A DNA stretch of 64,000 nucleotides from Cellvibrionaceae bacterium. Its GTDB lineage: Bacteria; Pseudomonadota; Gammaproteobacteria; Pseudomonadales; Cellvibrionaceae. Position numbers and translations under genes: made by a program. How positions within the stretch are numbered: the stretch's first letter is position 1; every line of letters starts with the position of its first letter. Below are positions 7,301 through 15,188 of this stretch, one piece after another. The notes beneath the pieces are model-generated. The model worked only from the letters and a program-made list of their open reading frames with translations, did no database searches and had not been told where the DNA came from. The stretch spans positions 1 through 64,000 of the forward strand of contig JAGKWU010000012.1 in NCBI GenBank assembly GCA_021151695.1. The letters run 5' to 3'.

Positions 7301-8602
7301 TCACGCAAACTTGCGGTAATTTTCGCGCAGTTTGTCGTCATAGGCATTTTGGCGGTAGCCGGCGCCGTTGTAGGAGTAGGCAAATCCCGCCCAATCTTTT
7401 TCGGACAAAAGCTGCACCAGGTTTTTGCCATCGCGGTTTCTGGTTTTAGTGATAAAACGACAGAAGGCCTCTAACTGGTCGCGCTCGTGGGTTTCCATAC
7501 GGGTGACAAAATCGCTCACCGAGGCGTAGTCCAGGTTCTTCCAATGAAAGCCCATAATCTGGAACAGGCCCCAAGAGGCCGATTCGCGCGCGGCGTCTTC
7601 GTGGATCAACATGGCGCGCTCCAGTCGCCGGTTTTCGCCGGTGCCGCCCACATAAAATTGTTTGGTCCAGGTAGGATAAAGTATGTCCTCATTGCCTTTG
7701 ACATAGGCTTCGGGGCGCAATCCCAGCTCTTTCAACCGGCGCCAGAAAATATGGCCTTCGAACAGAATCTTGGGTTTATCGCCAACAAACCCCTTGCCGT
7801 TGGACTCCACTTTATAAACGGCCTTGATAGTGGCGACATCGATCTTCAAGGCTGCGGCGGCGGCCGCAAAATCGGCCTCGCCGATAAATTTGTTATCCGC
7901 GGGCGCGTTCGGTGTTGCCGGCGCGAGCAGCGTGGCCCAGGTTTTTTCACCCACGACACCATCGGCCATCAATCCCTGTTTTTGTTGAAAGTCGATAAGC
8001 GCCGCCTTGGTGGCAGCGCCAAAGTCGCCGTCCACCTCCAGGGTCGCTCCGGCTTTTACCAGCAGATTTTGTAGATGGAGCACGCTGGCCTTGTCTGTCG
8101 CCCCTGGTTTGAGCACTGGCATGGCGGCGTCCGGTTTGGGCAGCATCACCAGGCTCGGGCGGATGTTGTCAGCGGTAGCCACAGCCTCCACGGCCATGTT
8201 GTTGGCCGGATGGGGATTGAGGGTGGCGATACGCCCTGACTGCCAGCCACCCAGGTCGCGTACAAAGCGGTTGAGATCGATCAGCGTGCCACCCTGGCCA
8301 CCCCAGCGGTTGCGCGGGTCAAGGGCTTCCCAAAAAGTACCCAGGGGTGCGAGTTTGGCCGCCGTTTGGATGAGTTGGTAATGGTCGGCGTCGCTAACTT
8401 CAAAGAAGTTGAGGGTCATGGCGCATTTGCGCAGATGGGGGCTATCCATACTGGGCTCGGCACCGGAGCGTACAAAGGCGGCCTGGGCTTCTGGCGTGCG
8501 CTCCAGCTCGCCTCCCGTTACCAGAAATCCTTCCTGTTCGGCAAAATCCAGCAGCTTGCGGATATGTTTTAAAAAGGCGGCTTGCTCATCAATCAGGCTC
8601 AT
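7301..8602 (-). CDS. Multidomain peptidoglycan hydrolase (M15-like / PG-binding / N-acetylmuramidase), endolysin-type
   Basis: 433 residues without a signal peptide. Residues 1-120 look like a VanY/M15_4-type domain, but two expected zinc ligands appear lost: the S-x-H-x-x-G-x-A-x-D-L motif is S54-P-H56 with T63 at the Asp position, and R112 stands where the second His is expected. Residues 170-227 are a PG_binding_1 domain (L-Q-N-L-L...F-Q-Q-K-Q-G-L...D-G-V-V-G-E-K-T-W). Residues about 250-433 are an N-acetylmuramidase (DUF3380-type) domain with likely catalytic E266 in K-V-E-S-N-G-K and the E-S-A-S-W-G-L-F-Q-I-M-G motif. The start overlaps the stop of the upstream holin-like gene by 4 bp, so translation is probably coupled. 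Lack of a signal peptide fits export through that holin. Confidence 0.85.
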   Translation of the reverse strand: MSLIDEQAAFLKHIRKLLDFAEQEGFLVTGGELERTPEAQAAFVRSGAEPSMDSPHLRKCAMTLNFFEVSDADHYQLIQTAAKLAPLGTFWEALDPRNRWGGQGGTLIDLNRFVRDLGGWQSGRIATLNPHPANNMAVEAVATADNIRPSLVMLPKPDAAMPVLKPGATDKASVLHLQNLLVKAGATLEVDGDFGAATKAALIDFQQKQGLMADGVVGEKTWATLLAPATPNAPADNKFIGEADFAAAAAALKIDVATIKAVYKVESNGKGFVGDKPKILFEGHIFWRRLKELGLRPEAYVKGNEDILYPTWTKQFYVGGTGENRRLERAMLIHEDAARESASWGLFQIMGFHWKNLDYASVSDFVTRMETHERDQLEAFCRFITKTRNRDGKNLVQLLSEKDWAGFAYSYNGAGYRQNAYDDKLRENYRKFA

Positions 8603-9174
8603 TTGGAGTCGCCTCCGCTGCGCTGCATTATGGCGGCATCCAGGGCTTTGGATTTATTGGCGCTGCCTTGGGAGCTGCCAAAGTAGTAGCCCAATACTTG
8701 GGTCAAGGCGGCGGAGAGAACACCCAGTATGTAAATAATGATGTCTTTTTGGGTGGCATTGATTTTGGGTTTGCCATCGGGAAAGTCGCCACTTAAATAG
8801 GCGAAAAGCAGGAAGACAACGATAGTCAGCACCACCACGATCATGGCCAGTGCAGGTTGTATACCTTTTACATACCAGGGCGCCTTTTCATCAAGTTGCA
8901 CGGCCGTTTGGTTTTTGCGGGCATCCTGCACGTCGGCCAGGTAGGCTTTGGTCTCTTCCAGATCCAGCTTGTTATTTTCAAGCTGCATGCGCAGCAGTTC
9001 TTCCTCGTGTTCGGCCTGGAACTGGCGCAGCTTTAAGGTATCTTCCTCGCTCAGTGGACCCGCTTCCAGGTCGACCCCGGTTTTCTCCTTAATGAAATCT
9101 TTACCTTTAACCAGGGCGGCGTTGGCGATCAACCGCAAGCCGGAGCTCAATAAACCAGCGATAAACGGAACCAT
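8599..9174 (-). CDS. Holin of the 3TM / gene-transfer-agent type
   Basis: 191 residues starting MVPFIAGLLSSGLRLIAN, with ribosome site AAAGGAC upstream; the longer in-frame version from 9252 adds residues without a good site. The middle is a charged helix (about 45-90, E-E-D-T-L-K-L-R-Q-F-Q-A-E-H-E-E-E). Two strong membrane segments follow (A-L-A-M-I-V-V-V-L-T-I-V-V-F-L-L-F and I-I-I-Y-I-L-G-V-L-S-A-A-L). This is the architecture of GTA_holin_3TM-type proteins. With the overlapping muramidase it forms a complete holin-endolysin pair, yet no capsid, tail or terminase genes are near. Confidence 0.75.
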   Translation of the reverse strand: MVPFIAGLLSSGLRLIANAALVKGKDFIKEKTGVDLEAGPLSEEDTLKLRQFQAEHEEELLRMQLENNKLDLEETKAYLADVQDARKNQTAVQLDEKAPWYVKGIQPALAMIVVVLTIVVFLLFAYLSGDFPDGKPKINATQKDIIIYILGVLSAALTQVLGYYFGSSQGSANKSKALDAAIMQRSGGDSK

Positions 9175-9386
9175 AGCATTGTCCTTTCTGTATTTGTTTA
9201 TAGGAATAACGGACGTGTGCACCTTGGCCACAACACGTCCTTTGTGTGACAAACCAACCTAATCTAGGATGTCTTGGGCGAAAAAACTATCACCGTTAGG
9301 ATTCGCAGGGAAAATTTGGCGCGCCAATCATTTTGACGAATATTTACTCTCTGCCACTGGCGCTTTTTGCCTAATGATGTAATCTT

Positions 9387-9400
9387 AGACAACGTTGTCT
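9387..9400 (+). promoter_or_regulatory. LacI-type operator-like palindrome (NagR-like core)
   Basis: AGACAACGTTGTCT is a perfect 14-bp palindrome with the central CG typical of LacI-family operators, 25 bp upstream of the chitobiase start. Its core GACAACGTTGTC agrees with the core of the NagR box as I recall it (GACARCGYTGTC). It would fit repression of the chitobiase in the absence of GlcNAc signals. The regulator is not in this window. Confidence 0.6.
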
Positions 9401-9425
9401 TTGCCCAATAAGAGTAAATCGCCAG

Positions 9426-12047
9426 ATGAACAAATTTCCCTTATGTACAGCTGTGATAGGTCTGCTGGCGGCTTCTGCCCTGGCGCAAACCGCTACAACT
9501 AAAAATTTATCGCAACAGCAACTGGATGAACTGGGTGCGCACGCCCAAGTCACCTTCAACCTGCTAGGCAATTTCACCCCGACGGCCGATGGCCTCAAAG
9601 CCCAGCTGCAATTAAGCAATCAATCCGGGACGGCGCTGCCGGCAGGAGCGGGTAACTGGCGGATTTACTTTCACTCGGTGCGCAATATCAAAGGCTCAGA
9701 TGCAGGTGGGCTGCACCTGAGCCATATCCAGGGTGACCTTTACGAGCTGGCGCCCAAGGCGGATTTTCCCGGTTTGGCCAAAGGCGCCAGCCTGCAATTT
9801 GCCTATGGCGGTGGTGAGTGGATGGTGAGTTACACCGATTTTATGCCGCGCGCTTTTATCGCCCAACCGGGTTTGAACCCGGTGGCCTTCAGCAATACCG
9901 ATAGCGAAAATCTGCAGTCCTTCGTATCACCTATCACCAGTCGCGAACAGCAACTGCGCTATGGCGCTGGCGGTAAGCAGGATCTTTATCCCGTGGCCAC
10001 AGCGGCCTCGCGCTATAAAGACAGCGCGCCTCTCGCCTCTGTAAAAGTGACAAACGAAGATGTCGCCCAGCGCATTATTCCCAGCCCCAAAAGCCTGCAG
10101 CGTCGCTCCGGTAGCGCCAGTCTCGATAGCAGTTGGCAGATTCGCTACGCCGGCCGCCTGACAGGCGAGGCTGCTTATTTGCAGCAGCAACTACAAGCCG
10201 CGGGCCTCAAGCTGGATAGCCAGCCGGACAATGTGCCTGCCACGGGTAAAGTGATCGAATTGAAAGCCGGAGGTTTGACGACGGGTCAGGGTAGTCTCGC
10301 CAAAGAGGTTTCCGGGGAAGAAAGCTATAACCTGACTATCGCCAGCAACAAAATCAGCATCCAGGGCAGTGACAATGCGGGCAGCTTTTACGGCATCCAG
10401 AGCCTTCTTGGACTTTTGCCCGCCGGGCAGCTGGTGCAGGTGGAATTGCCGCAGCTGCAGATCGACGACAGTCCGCGCTACCACTGGCGCGGCATGCATT
10501 ATGACGTTGGGCGCAACTTCCACGGCAAGGCGGTGACGCTGCGTTTGATCGAACAAATGGCGCGCCACAAGCTCAACAAATTGCACTTTCATTTAACCGA
10601 TGATGAGGGCTGGCGCCTGCAGATTCCCGGCTTGCCGGAGCTGACTGAGGTGGGTGGTGCCCGCTGCTTTGACCTGAGCGAACAGTCCTGCCTGCTCACC
10701 CAGCTGGGCACTGGCCCGCTCAAAAGTGGCTCGGGCAACGGCTTTTACACCACGGCGGATTTTGTTGAAATCCTCAAATTCGCCAACGCTCGCCACATAG
10801 AAGTCATTCCAGAAATAGATATGCCCGGTCATGCCCGTGCCGCCATTAAATCGATGGAGGCGCGCTACAAACGCCTGCTGGCGGAGGGCAAAAAAGCCGA
10901 GGCCGGCCAGTATTTGCTGTCAGATCCACTGGATAAGTCCGTCTATTCCTCCGTGCAAAACTACACCGACAACGCCGCGAATGTCTGCCTGCCATCTACC
11001 TATGTTTTTGTGGAGAAGGTGGTTTACGAACTGCAGCAGATGTACCGCACGGCGGGCGTCAAACTGGCTATCTACCACATGGGTGGTGATGAAGTGGGCA
11101 AGGGCGCCTGGACGGAATCGCCTGCTTGTAAGGCGTTGATCCAGAAAGGCGAAGCGGGTCTGGCTGGCGTGGCCGACTTTAAACCCTATTTCGTGGCCAA
11201 AGTGGCGGATATCACCCGCGCTCGCGGCTTGGATCTGGCGGGTTGGGAGGATGGCTTGATGTACGATCCCGCGACCACCTTCAACCGCAAGCAATTCAGC
11301 AACGACAATGTGTACGCTAACGCTTGGGACAATATCTGGGAGTGGGGTGTTGCCGACCGTGCCTATCGTCTGGCCAATGCTGGCTACAAGGTGATTTTGT
11401 CGCCCGGTACCCATCTGTATTTTGACCATCCCTACGAGCCTAACCCCGAAGAGCGCGGCTACTACTGGGCGACTCGCTACAGCGATACGGCCAAGGTATT
11501 CGGCTTTATGCCCGATAACTACTATGCCAACGCCGACCGCACCAACGCCGGCGCACCCATCACCAATCTGGAAGCCATGGTGGGCCGCGAACTGCCGCCG
11601 CTGCGTCGCCCGGAAAATCTGGTGGGTATACAGGGCCAGGTATGGAGCGAAACTATACGCACGCCCGAGCAATTCGAGCAGATGATCTACCCGAGGCTGT
11701 TCGCCTTGGCCGAGCGCGCCTGGCACAAGGCGGCCTGGGAGGGCGACAAACCGGATGCGATCCCGCGCCAGCGCGACTGGGCGATTTTCGCTGCTGCACT
11801 GGCGCAAAAAGAGTTGCCCAAATTGGCCGCTACCGGCGCCAACTTTTACCTGCCGCCACCCGGTGGTCAGCTGGAAAATGGCAAGTTGAGCGCTAATGTG
11901 GCCTATCCGGGTTTGGCACTGGAATACAGCCTGGATGGAGGTGCCACCTGGCAGTCCTACAGCGGTGAAGTAACTGCAAATGGGCAATTGTTGCTGCGCA
12001 GTCGTTTGGGTGACAAAGCTGGCCGGGCTACGCCAGTTCTCCGCTAA
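9426..12047 (+). CDS. Beta-N-acetylhexosaminidase / chitobiase, GH20
   Basis: 873 residues with a signal peptide (MNKFPLCTAVIGLLAASALA, then QTA). The order matches bacterial chitobiases: carbohydrate-binding CHB_HEX domain (about 30-175), GH20b-like alpha/beta domain (about 215-340, ending around D-D-S-P-R-Y-H-W-R-G), GH20 TIM barrel (about 350-770), and a C-terminal Ig-like CHB_HEX_C domain. The substrate-assisted catalytic pair is D555-E556 in H-M-G-G-D-E-V-G; H-L-T-D-D-E-G-W-R is also present. It removes terminal GlcNAc from chitobiose and short chito-oligomers in the periplasm or outside. The NagR-like palindrome upstream suggests GlcNAc-responsive control, and the divergent holin-endolysin pair may relate to its export. 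Confidence 0.95.
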   Translation: MNKFPLCTAVIGLLAASALAQTATTKNLSQQQLDELGAHAQVTFNLLGNFTPTADGLKAQLQLSNQSGTALPAGAGNWRIYFHSVRNIKGSDAGGLHLSHIQGDLYELAPKADFPGLAKGASLQFAYGGGEWMVSYTDFMPRAFIAQPGLNPVAFSNTDSENLQSFVSPITSREQQLRYGAGGKQDLYPVATAASRYKDSAPLASVKVTNEDVAQRIIPSPKSLQRRSGSASLDSSWQIRYAGRLTGEAAYLQQQLQAAGLKLDSQPDNVPATGKVIELKAGGLTTGQGSLAKEVSGEESYNLTIASNKISIQGSDNAGSFYGIQSLLGLLPAGQLVQVELPQLQIDDSPRYHWRGMHYDVGRNFHGKAVTLRLIEQMARHKLNKLHFHLTDDEGWRLQIPGLPELTEVGGARCFDLSEQSCLLTQLGTGPLKSGSGNGFYTTADFVEILKFANARHIEVIPEIDMPGHARAAIKSMEARYKRLLAEGKKAEAGQYLLSDPLDKSVYSSVQNYTDNAANVCLPSTYVFVEKVVYELQQMYRTAGVKLAIYHMGGDEVGKGAWTESPACKALIQKGEAGLAGVADFKPYFVAKVADITRARGLDLAGWEDGLMYDPATTFNRKQFSNDNVYANAWDNIWEWGVADRAYRLANAGYKVILSPGTHLYFDHPYEPNPEERGYYWATRYSDTAKVFGFMPDNYYANADRTNAGAPITNLEAMVGRELPPLRRPENLVGIQGQVWSETIRTPEQFEQMIYPRLFALAERAWHKAAWEGDKPDAIPRQRDWAIFAAALAQKELPKLAATGANFYLPPPGGQLENGKLSANVAYPGLALEYSLDGGATWQSYSGEVTANGQLLLRSRLGDKAGRATPVLR

Positions 12048-12058
12048 TCCCCGCACAT

Positions 12059-12091
12059 AAGATGCAGCTTTGGCGACAAAAGCTGCATCTT
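12059..12091 (+). terminator. Hairpin downstream of the chitobiase gene
   Basis: A 13-bp perfect stem AAGATGCAGCTTT / AAAGCTGCATCTT with a 7-nt loop, 11 bp after the chitobiase stop. There is only a weak T-run behind it (TGTCGTTAAACTTT), so it may terminate inefficiently or protect the 3' end. Confidence 0.55.
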
Positions 12092-12307
12092 GTCGTTAAA
12101 CTTTAATGAATGTGACGTAATATTCATTAATTGAGCGAAAAAAGATCAATGCGTCTATATCTTTTTTAAATAAGCGTGTCTATGCTTGATTTTCGCTTGG
12201 TTATAGATTGCGGTGCCAGGTGAATGGCGGGCTTGGTTGCTCTCCAGCAAGCTGGCTCGGCTCCCAATAATAATGAAGCATCACAGGTGAGTTGAAACAG
12301 GTGAGTT

Positions 12308-12436
12308 ATGAAACTTGATGTAATCTCCGTTGTTGTTCTCGCATTTTGTTGTGGCGTATGTGTGACCTTGGCGGTAGAGGCCAAGTCGGTGTTTGGTGAG
12401 AGTAAATCCGAAGTGGTTGTCGCTGAAACCCATTGA
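12308..12436 (+). CDS. Possible 42-residue membrane peptide
   Basis: A short frame starting MKLDVISVVVLAFCCGVC, with one hydrophobic segment (about residues 5-24) and a charged tail ending in E-T-H. A ribosome-site-like AGGTGA lies 5 bp before the ATG. The same ACAGGTGAGTT occurs twice in a row just upstream (near 12281 and 12297). It may be a small single-pass inner-membrane protein. No homologue recognised; confidence rests on the hydrophobic pattern and start context only. Confidence 0.4.
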   Translation: MKLDVISVVVLAFCCGVCVTLAVEAKSVFGESKSEVVVAETH

Positions 12437-12507
12437 TCCATATATCTGCGTCAGGCCGCTGGGATGTGGCCTGATACAAGTGCTCCAAATCCCTTTCTTA
12501 CCCCCTC

Positions 12508-13101
12508 TTATTTATTAACAATCAATTCCTTGTCAGTTACTACGCCGTAGAGCGGTATATCCCAGGCGGCCAGTTCCAGCGCTTCTACTTCCTGGCAACT
12601 GTGGGCCAGCCCCAGCAACCAGGGCTTGGTTTTCTTGCCTTGGTGGAAAGCAAACGTCGTGTCGTAAAAACCGCCACCCATCCCCAGGCGACCGCCCTGG
12701 CGGTCAAAACCTACCAGCGGCAGCAGCACTATATCCAGCAGGTTTGGCGGCATCTTGTGACCAGCGCTGTGATCTGGTTCCGGGATGCCAAAGCGGTTGG
12801 GGGTGAGCTGACTGTCGGTGGTAAACGGCACAAACCACAACTGGCGCGGCTGGGTAGGGTGCAACACCGGCAGGTAGCAGTGCTTGTTCATCTTCCACAA
12901 TTGCTCGGCGATGGGCATGGGGTCTATTTCGCCATCATTAGCCAGGTAAAGCGCTATATGTTGTGCGCGCATAAATTGCGGCAACTTGGTCAAATGGCGC
13001 AGCACCCAGGCCGAGGCGGCAGCCTGTTGTGTGGGTGACAAGGCCTTGCGGCGCTGGCGCAGCTCGGTGCGCAATTGCTGGCGCTGGTCTTGGGTAGACA
13101 T
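12508..13101 (-). CDS. fau: 5-formyltetrahydrofolate cyclo-ligase
   Basis: 197 residues from the ATG at 13101 (MSTQDQRQQLRTELRQRRKAL); an upstream in-frame start at 13128 is less likely. Family motifs: basic N-terminal R-x-x-R-R-K-A-L-S for nucleotide/phosphate binding, and the C-terminal G-F-D-R-Q-G-G-R-L-G-M-G-G-G-F-Y-D loop that binds ATP and folate. It converts 5-formyl-THF to 5,10-methenyl-THF using ATP. As in E. coli (ssrS-ygfA) it lies directly downstream of 6S RNA on the same strand, so it may share that transcript. Confidence 0.93.
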   Translation of the reverse strand: MSTQDQRQQLRTELRQRRKALSPTQQAAASAWVLRHLTKLPQFMRAQHIALYLANDGEIDPMPIAEQLWKMNKHCYLPVLHPTQPRQLWFVPFTTDSQLTPNRFGIPEPDHSAGHKMPPNLLDIVLLPLVGFDRQGGRLGMGGGFYDTTFAFHQGKKTKPWLLGLAHSCQEVEALELAAWDIPLYGVVTDKELIVNK

Positions 13102-13219
13102 GAAATAAAGCCTGAGACTAAAACTCACATTCTAGGTGATAGCCCTAAAGCAATGGCAACAAAAAATGGGGAATAAGGAACGAAGGAGTAAATAAGGATA
13201 AAGCGAAGAGAGTTGAAGT

Positions 13220-13255
13220 GCTGGCTGAAAAGACCAGAAGATCCTTTCAGCCAGC
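13220..13255 (-). repeat. Perfect inverted repeat between 6S RNA and fau
   Basis: GCTGGCTGAAA (13220-13230) and TTTCAGCCAGC (13245-13255) form an 11-bp perfect stem with a 14-nt loop, starting a few bases after the predicted 3' end of 6S RNA. There is no T-run, so it looks like a processing or 3'-protecting hairpin rather than a standard terminator. Confidence 0.6.
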
Positions 13256-13261
13256 AGAAAT

Positions 13262-13437
13262 TAGCCACCCCGAAATGCCGCTACCAAGCGGGCCTTGAAC
13301 CCTAAGGTTCAAGGTGGCTGCAGCTGTGGCTTTTTAGGCTTTCCGTCAGGCGGACATGCACACCAAACACAACGAGCTACTGCCGGTTTTACATTTATCG
13401 GCTCAAGGACATGTTGGATTGCAAACATTCCAGGGCT
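13262..13437 (-). ncRNA. ssrS: 6S RNA
   Basis: Read on the minus strand, the segment has the hallmarks of 6S RNA: a 5' arm (GCCCTGGAATG) that pairs with the 3' arm (CATTTCGGGGTGGC), the conserved CCTTGAGCCGATAAATG block, GGTGTGCATGTCCG, GAAAGCCTAAAA, and the CACCTTGAACC...GGGTTCAAGG hairpin near the 3' end. The blocks occur in the same order as in E. coli 6S RNA, and the zapA - ssrS - fau neighbourhood is the conserved one. It binds sigma70 RNA polymerase holoenzyme and reshapes transcription in stationary phase. End points are within a few bases. A TATACT box at 13445-13450 (minus strand) is a plausible -10. Confidence 0.93.
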
Positions 13438-13646
13438 TGTTGGCAGTATAACCTAATAAATATGCCAGTCCGCAAATGATATTAAGCTTGGGCCTTATAA
13501 CCATTTAGGCGAAAACATTATTAAAACAGGGTGAACTTGTGCAAAAAACGACTTTTCCGCTCAGTGGTAATCCACACCAGTGCAGCGCTTGTGCAAGTTG
13601 TTCTAAATGCCGTCAGCCAACATTCTCTATTCTTTTTTACGCGCCA

Positions 13647-13670
13647 ATAAAAAAGCCTGCAAGTGCAGGC
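13647..13670 (-). terminator. Intrinsic terminator after zapA
   Basis: On the minus strand GCCTGC-ACTT-GCAGGC is followed by TTTTTTATT. It lies 30 bp after the zapA stop and separates the zap genes from 6S RNA. Confidence 0.88.
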
Positions 13671-13699
13671 GTTGATAGGTGCAAATAAGGTATTGGGGA

Positions 13700-13999
13700 C
13701 TATTGCCCGGAAAGCACTCGCTCGATTTTATCATTCAGGCGTTGCAGATCGGCGCGCTCTATACCACTTGGCGTGGCAGGCTCAGCGCCGGATTTGGCTT
13801 GCAGGAGTTCATGGCTGAGGTTGAGCGCCGCCATTACGGCGATACGCTCCAGGCCGATCACCGCGCCCGAGCCGCGAATAGCTTTCATACGCTCGTCCAG
13901 CAACTGGGCGGACTCGATCAGCGCCTGGCGCTCTTCGCGCGGGCAGGCTACCTGGTATTCCTTATCGAGGATTTTTACAAAAACAGTTTCGTTCGCCAT
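13700..13999 (-). CDS. zapA: Cell division protein ZapA
   Basis: 99 residues, normal for ZapA. The N-terminal V-F-V-K-I-L-D-K-E-Y-Q-V-A-C-P strand pair and the L-L-D-E-R-M-K-A-I-R segment match the FtsZ-binding head. A long helix (about 50-95, I-A-V-M-A-A-L-N-L-S-H-E-L-L) forms the dimer/tetramer coiled coil. It bundles FtsZ filaments at midcell. It is co-transcribed with the zapB-like gene 23 bp upstream. Confidence 0.92.
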   Translation of the reverse strand: MANETVFVKILDKEYQVACPREERQALIESAQLLDERMKAIRGSGAVIGLERIAVMAALNLSHELLQAKSGAEPATPSGIERADLQRLNDKIERVLSGQ

Positions 14000-14022
14000 G
14001 GTGGTCTTCTCTTTCTGTGGCC

Positions 14023-14229
14023 TTATTCGGCATCAAGGCTTTTCAGGTGGGTGATCATGGCTTCTACGCGGCTGCGGGCCAACTCATTTTTCTCGATCAA
14101 GCGCACACGCTCCTGCTGCCAGGCAACTTCGCGAGCCTTGAGTTCGGCGTTTTCCTGCTGCAGGCGGTTGGTGAGCAGGATCAAGCGGTCCAGCTTGGTT
14201 TCCAATGCGAGTAAAAGTTCGTCAGACAT
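14023..14229 (-). CDS. Small coiled-coil protein, TIGR02449 / ZapB-like
   Basis: 68 residues, almost entirely one heptad-patterned helix (L-L-L-A-L-E-T-K-L-D-R-L-I-L-L-T-N-R-L-Q-Q-E-N-A-E-L-K). It belongs to the small family always found just before zapA in Pseudomonas-like genomes and is usually seen as a ZapB counterpart linking ZapA to other division factors. Promoter at 14273-14301. Confidence 0.85.
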   Translation of the reverse strand: MSDELLLALETKLDRLILLTNRLQQENAELKAREVAWQQERVRLIEKNELARSRVEAMITHLKSLDAE

Positions 14230-14272
14230 GATGTGGTGACCAATAACAAGGCAAAATTAACGCGAAGCAGTC

Positions 14273-14301
14273 ACTATATTGCGGGAGCTATAAAGGGTCA
14301 A
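14273..14301 (-). promoter_or_regulatory. Sigma70 promoter for zapB-like / zapA
   Basis: On the minus strand TTGACC (14296-14301), a 17-bp spacer and TATAGT (14273-14278) form a near-consensus promoter; the predicted start is about 37 bp before the zapB-like ATG. Confidence 0.7.
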
Positions 14302-14473
14302 TGATTGCCAGTGCTTGGCGGCCAGAATTAAAGTCGATTCGAGAAGTGGCTTCAACGTCATCATTAAGCGCCAATCAACCGGATAAGCCGCTGTCGTGAT
14401 AGCATTCGCTTTTTATTTCCGCGCTCGCTGATCAATTTTGCGAATGATCCCAACAAAGTACTCCGTAACTACC

Positions 14474-15067
14474 ATGACTGATACCACTCTCCCTCCACTG
14501 AACTTTGACGAACTCTGCGACCTGTTGGTCCCGCTTGGCACTATTAATAGCCCCTCCGAGCTCCACGGCCTGCTGTGTGGCAAACTTTGTGGCGGGGCGC
14601 AGCTCAGCGAAGTGCACTGGCTGCTGGATGCAGTAGAGTTCCTCGATTTCACCCAGGCGCCCGACGAGCGTGTACGCAACGCGCTGACCCAGCTCTACCA
14701 AACATCCCTGACGCAACTCGGGGATGGCTTCAGCCTTAAGCTCATGTTGCCCGATGACGAGGTGGAATTGTCCCAGCGTACCGCCGCCCTCGGTCAATGG
14801 TGCTATGGTTTCCTCACGGGCTTCGGCTCCGCTGGCAAAGCTGACCGTGTGCTGACTGACGATGTAGAAGACGGCTTGCGCGATCTGGCGGCTATTGCGC
14901 AAATCGCCATTGAAGATGGTGAAGACGATGCCGATGAGGCCGACTTTGCCGAAGTAAGCGAATACGTACGTATGCTGGCGGCGTCATTATTTCTGGAGTA
15001 TGGGGCTGAAGCATTGCAGGCTGCGAAAGCGACTATAGCGCCGCCCTCATCTGATCAAATCCACTAG
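14474..15067 (+). CDS. UPF0149 family protein (YgfB-like)
   Basis: 197 residues from the ATG at 14474 (MTDTTLPPLNFDELCDLL). Typical YgfB/YecA features: S-P-S-E-L-H-G-L-L-C-G near the N-terminus, W-C-Y-G-F-L-T-G-F-G in the middle, and an acidic end. In most gammaproteobacteria it is directly followed by pepP-ubiH-ubiI. Here about 3.8 kb of other genes separate it from pepP. Its Pseudomonas homologue affects ampDh3/beta-lactam and pyocin regulation; a role here is not established. Confidence 0.9.
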   Translation: MTDTTLPPLNFDELCDLLVPLGTINSPSELHGLLCGKLCGGAQLSEVHWLLDAVEFLDFTQAPDERVRNALTQLYQTSLTQLGDGFSLKLMLPDDEVELSQRTAALGQWCYGFLTGFGSAGKADRVLTDDVEDGLRDLAAIAQIAIEDGEDDADEADFAEVSEYVRMLAASLFLEYGAEALQAAKATIAPPSSDQIH

Positions 15068-15188
15068 ACCTGGCAATAGCAATAATGTCAGGGATGCTTC
15101 ACAGCCGCGCAGGTATTTGGGGAGTAATGTTTCGTTAATCCGGGGCGCCTTTCCAATATTTGACGCGGGTTAGATAAAGGAAATATAT

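Noticed and set aside
7301..9174. Prophage
   Set aside because: Only a holin and an endolysin are present; no integrase, terminase, capsid or tail gene and no att-like repeats nearby.
10920..12056. 378-codon minus-strand frame opposite the chitobiase
   Set aside because: Opposite a well-conserved GH20 catalytic domain; no motif, composition typical of an antisense frame.
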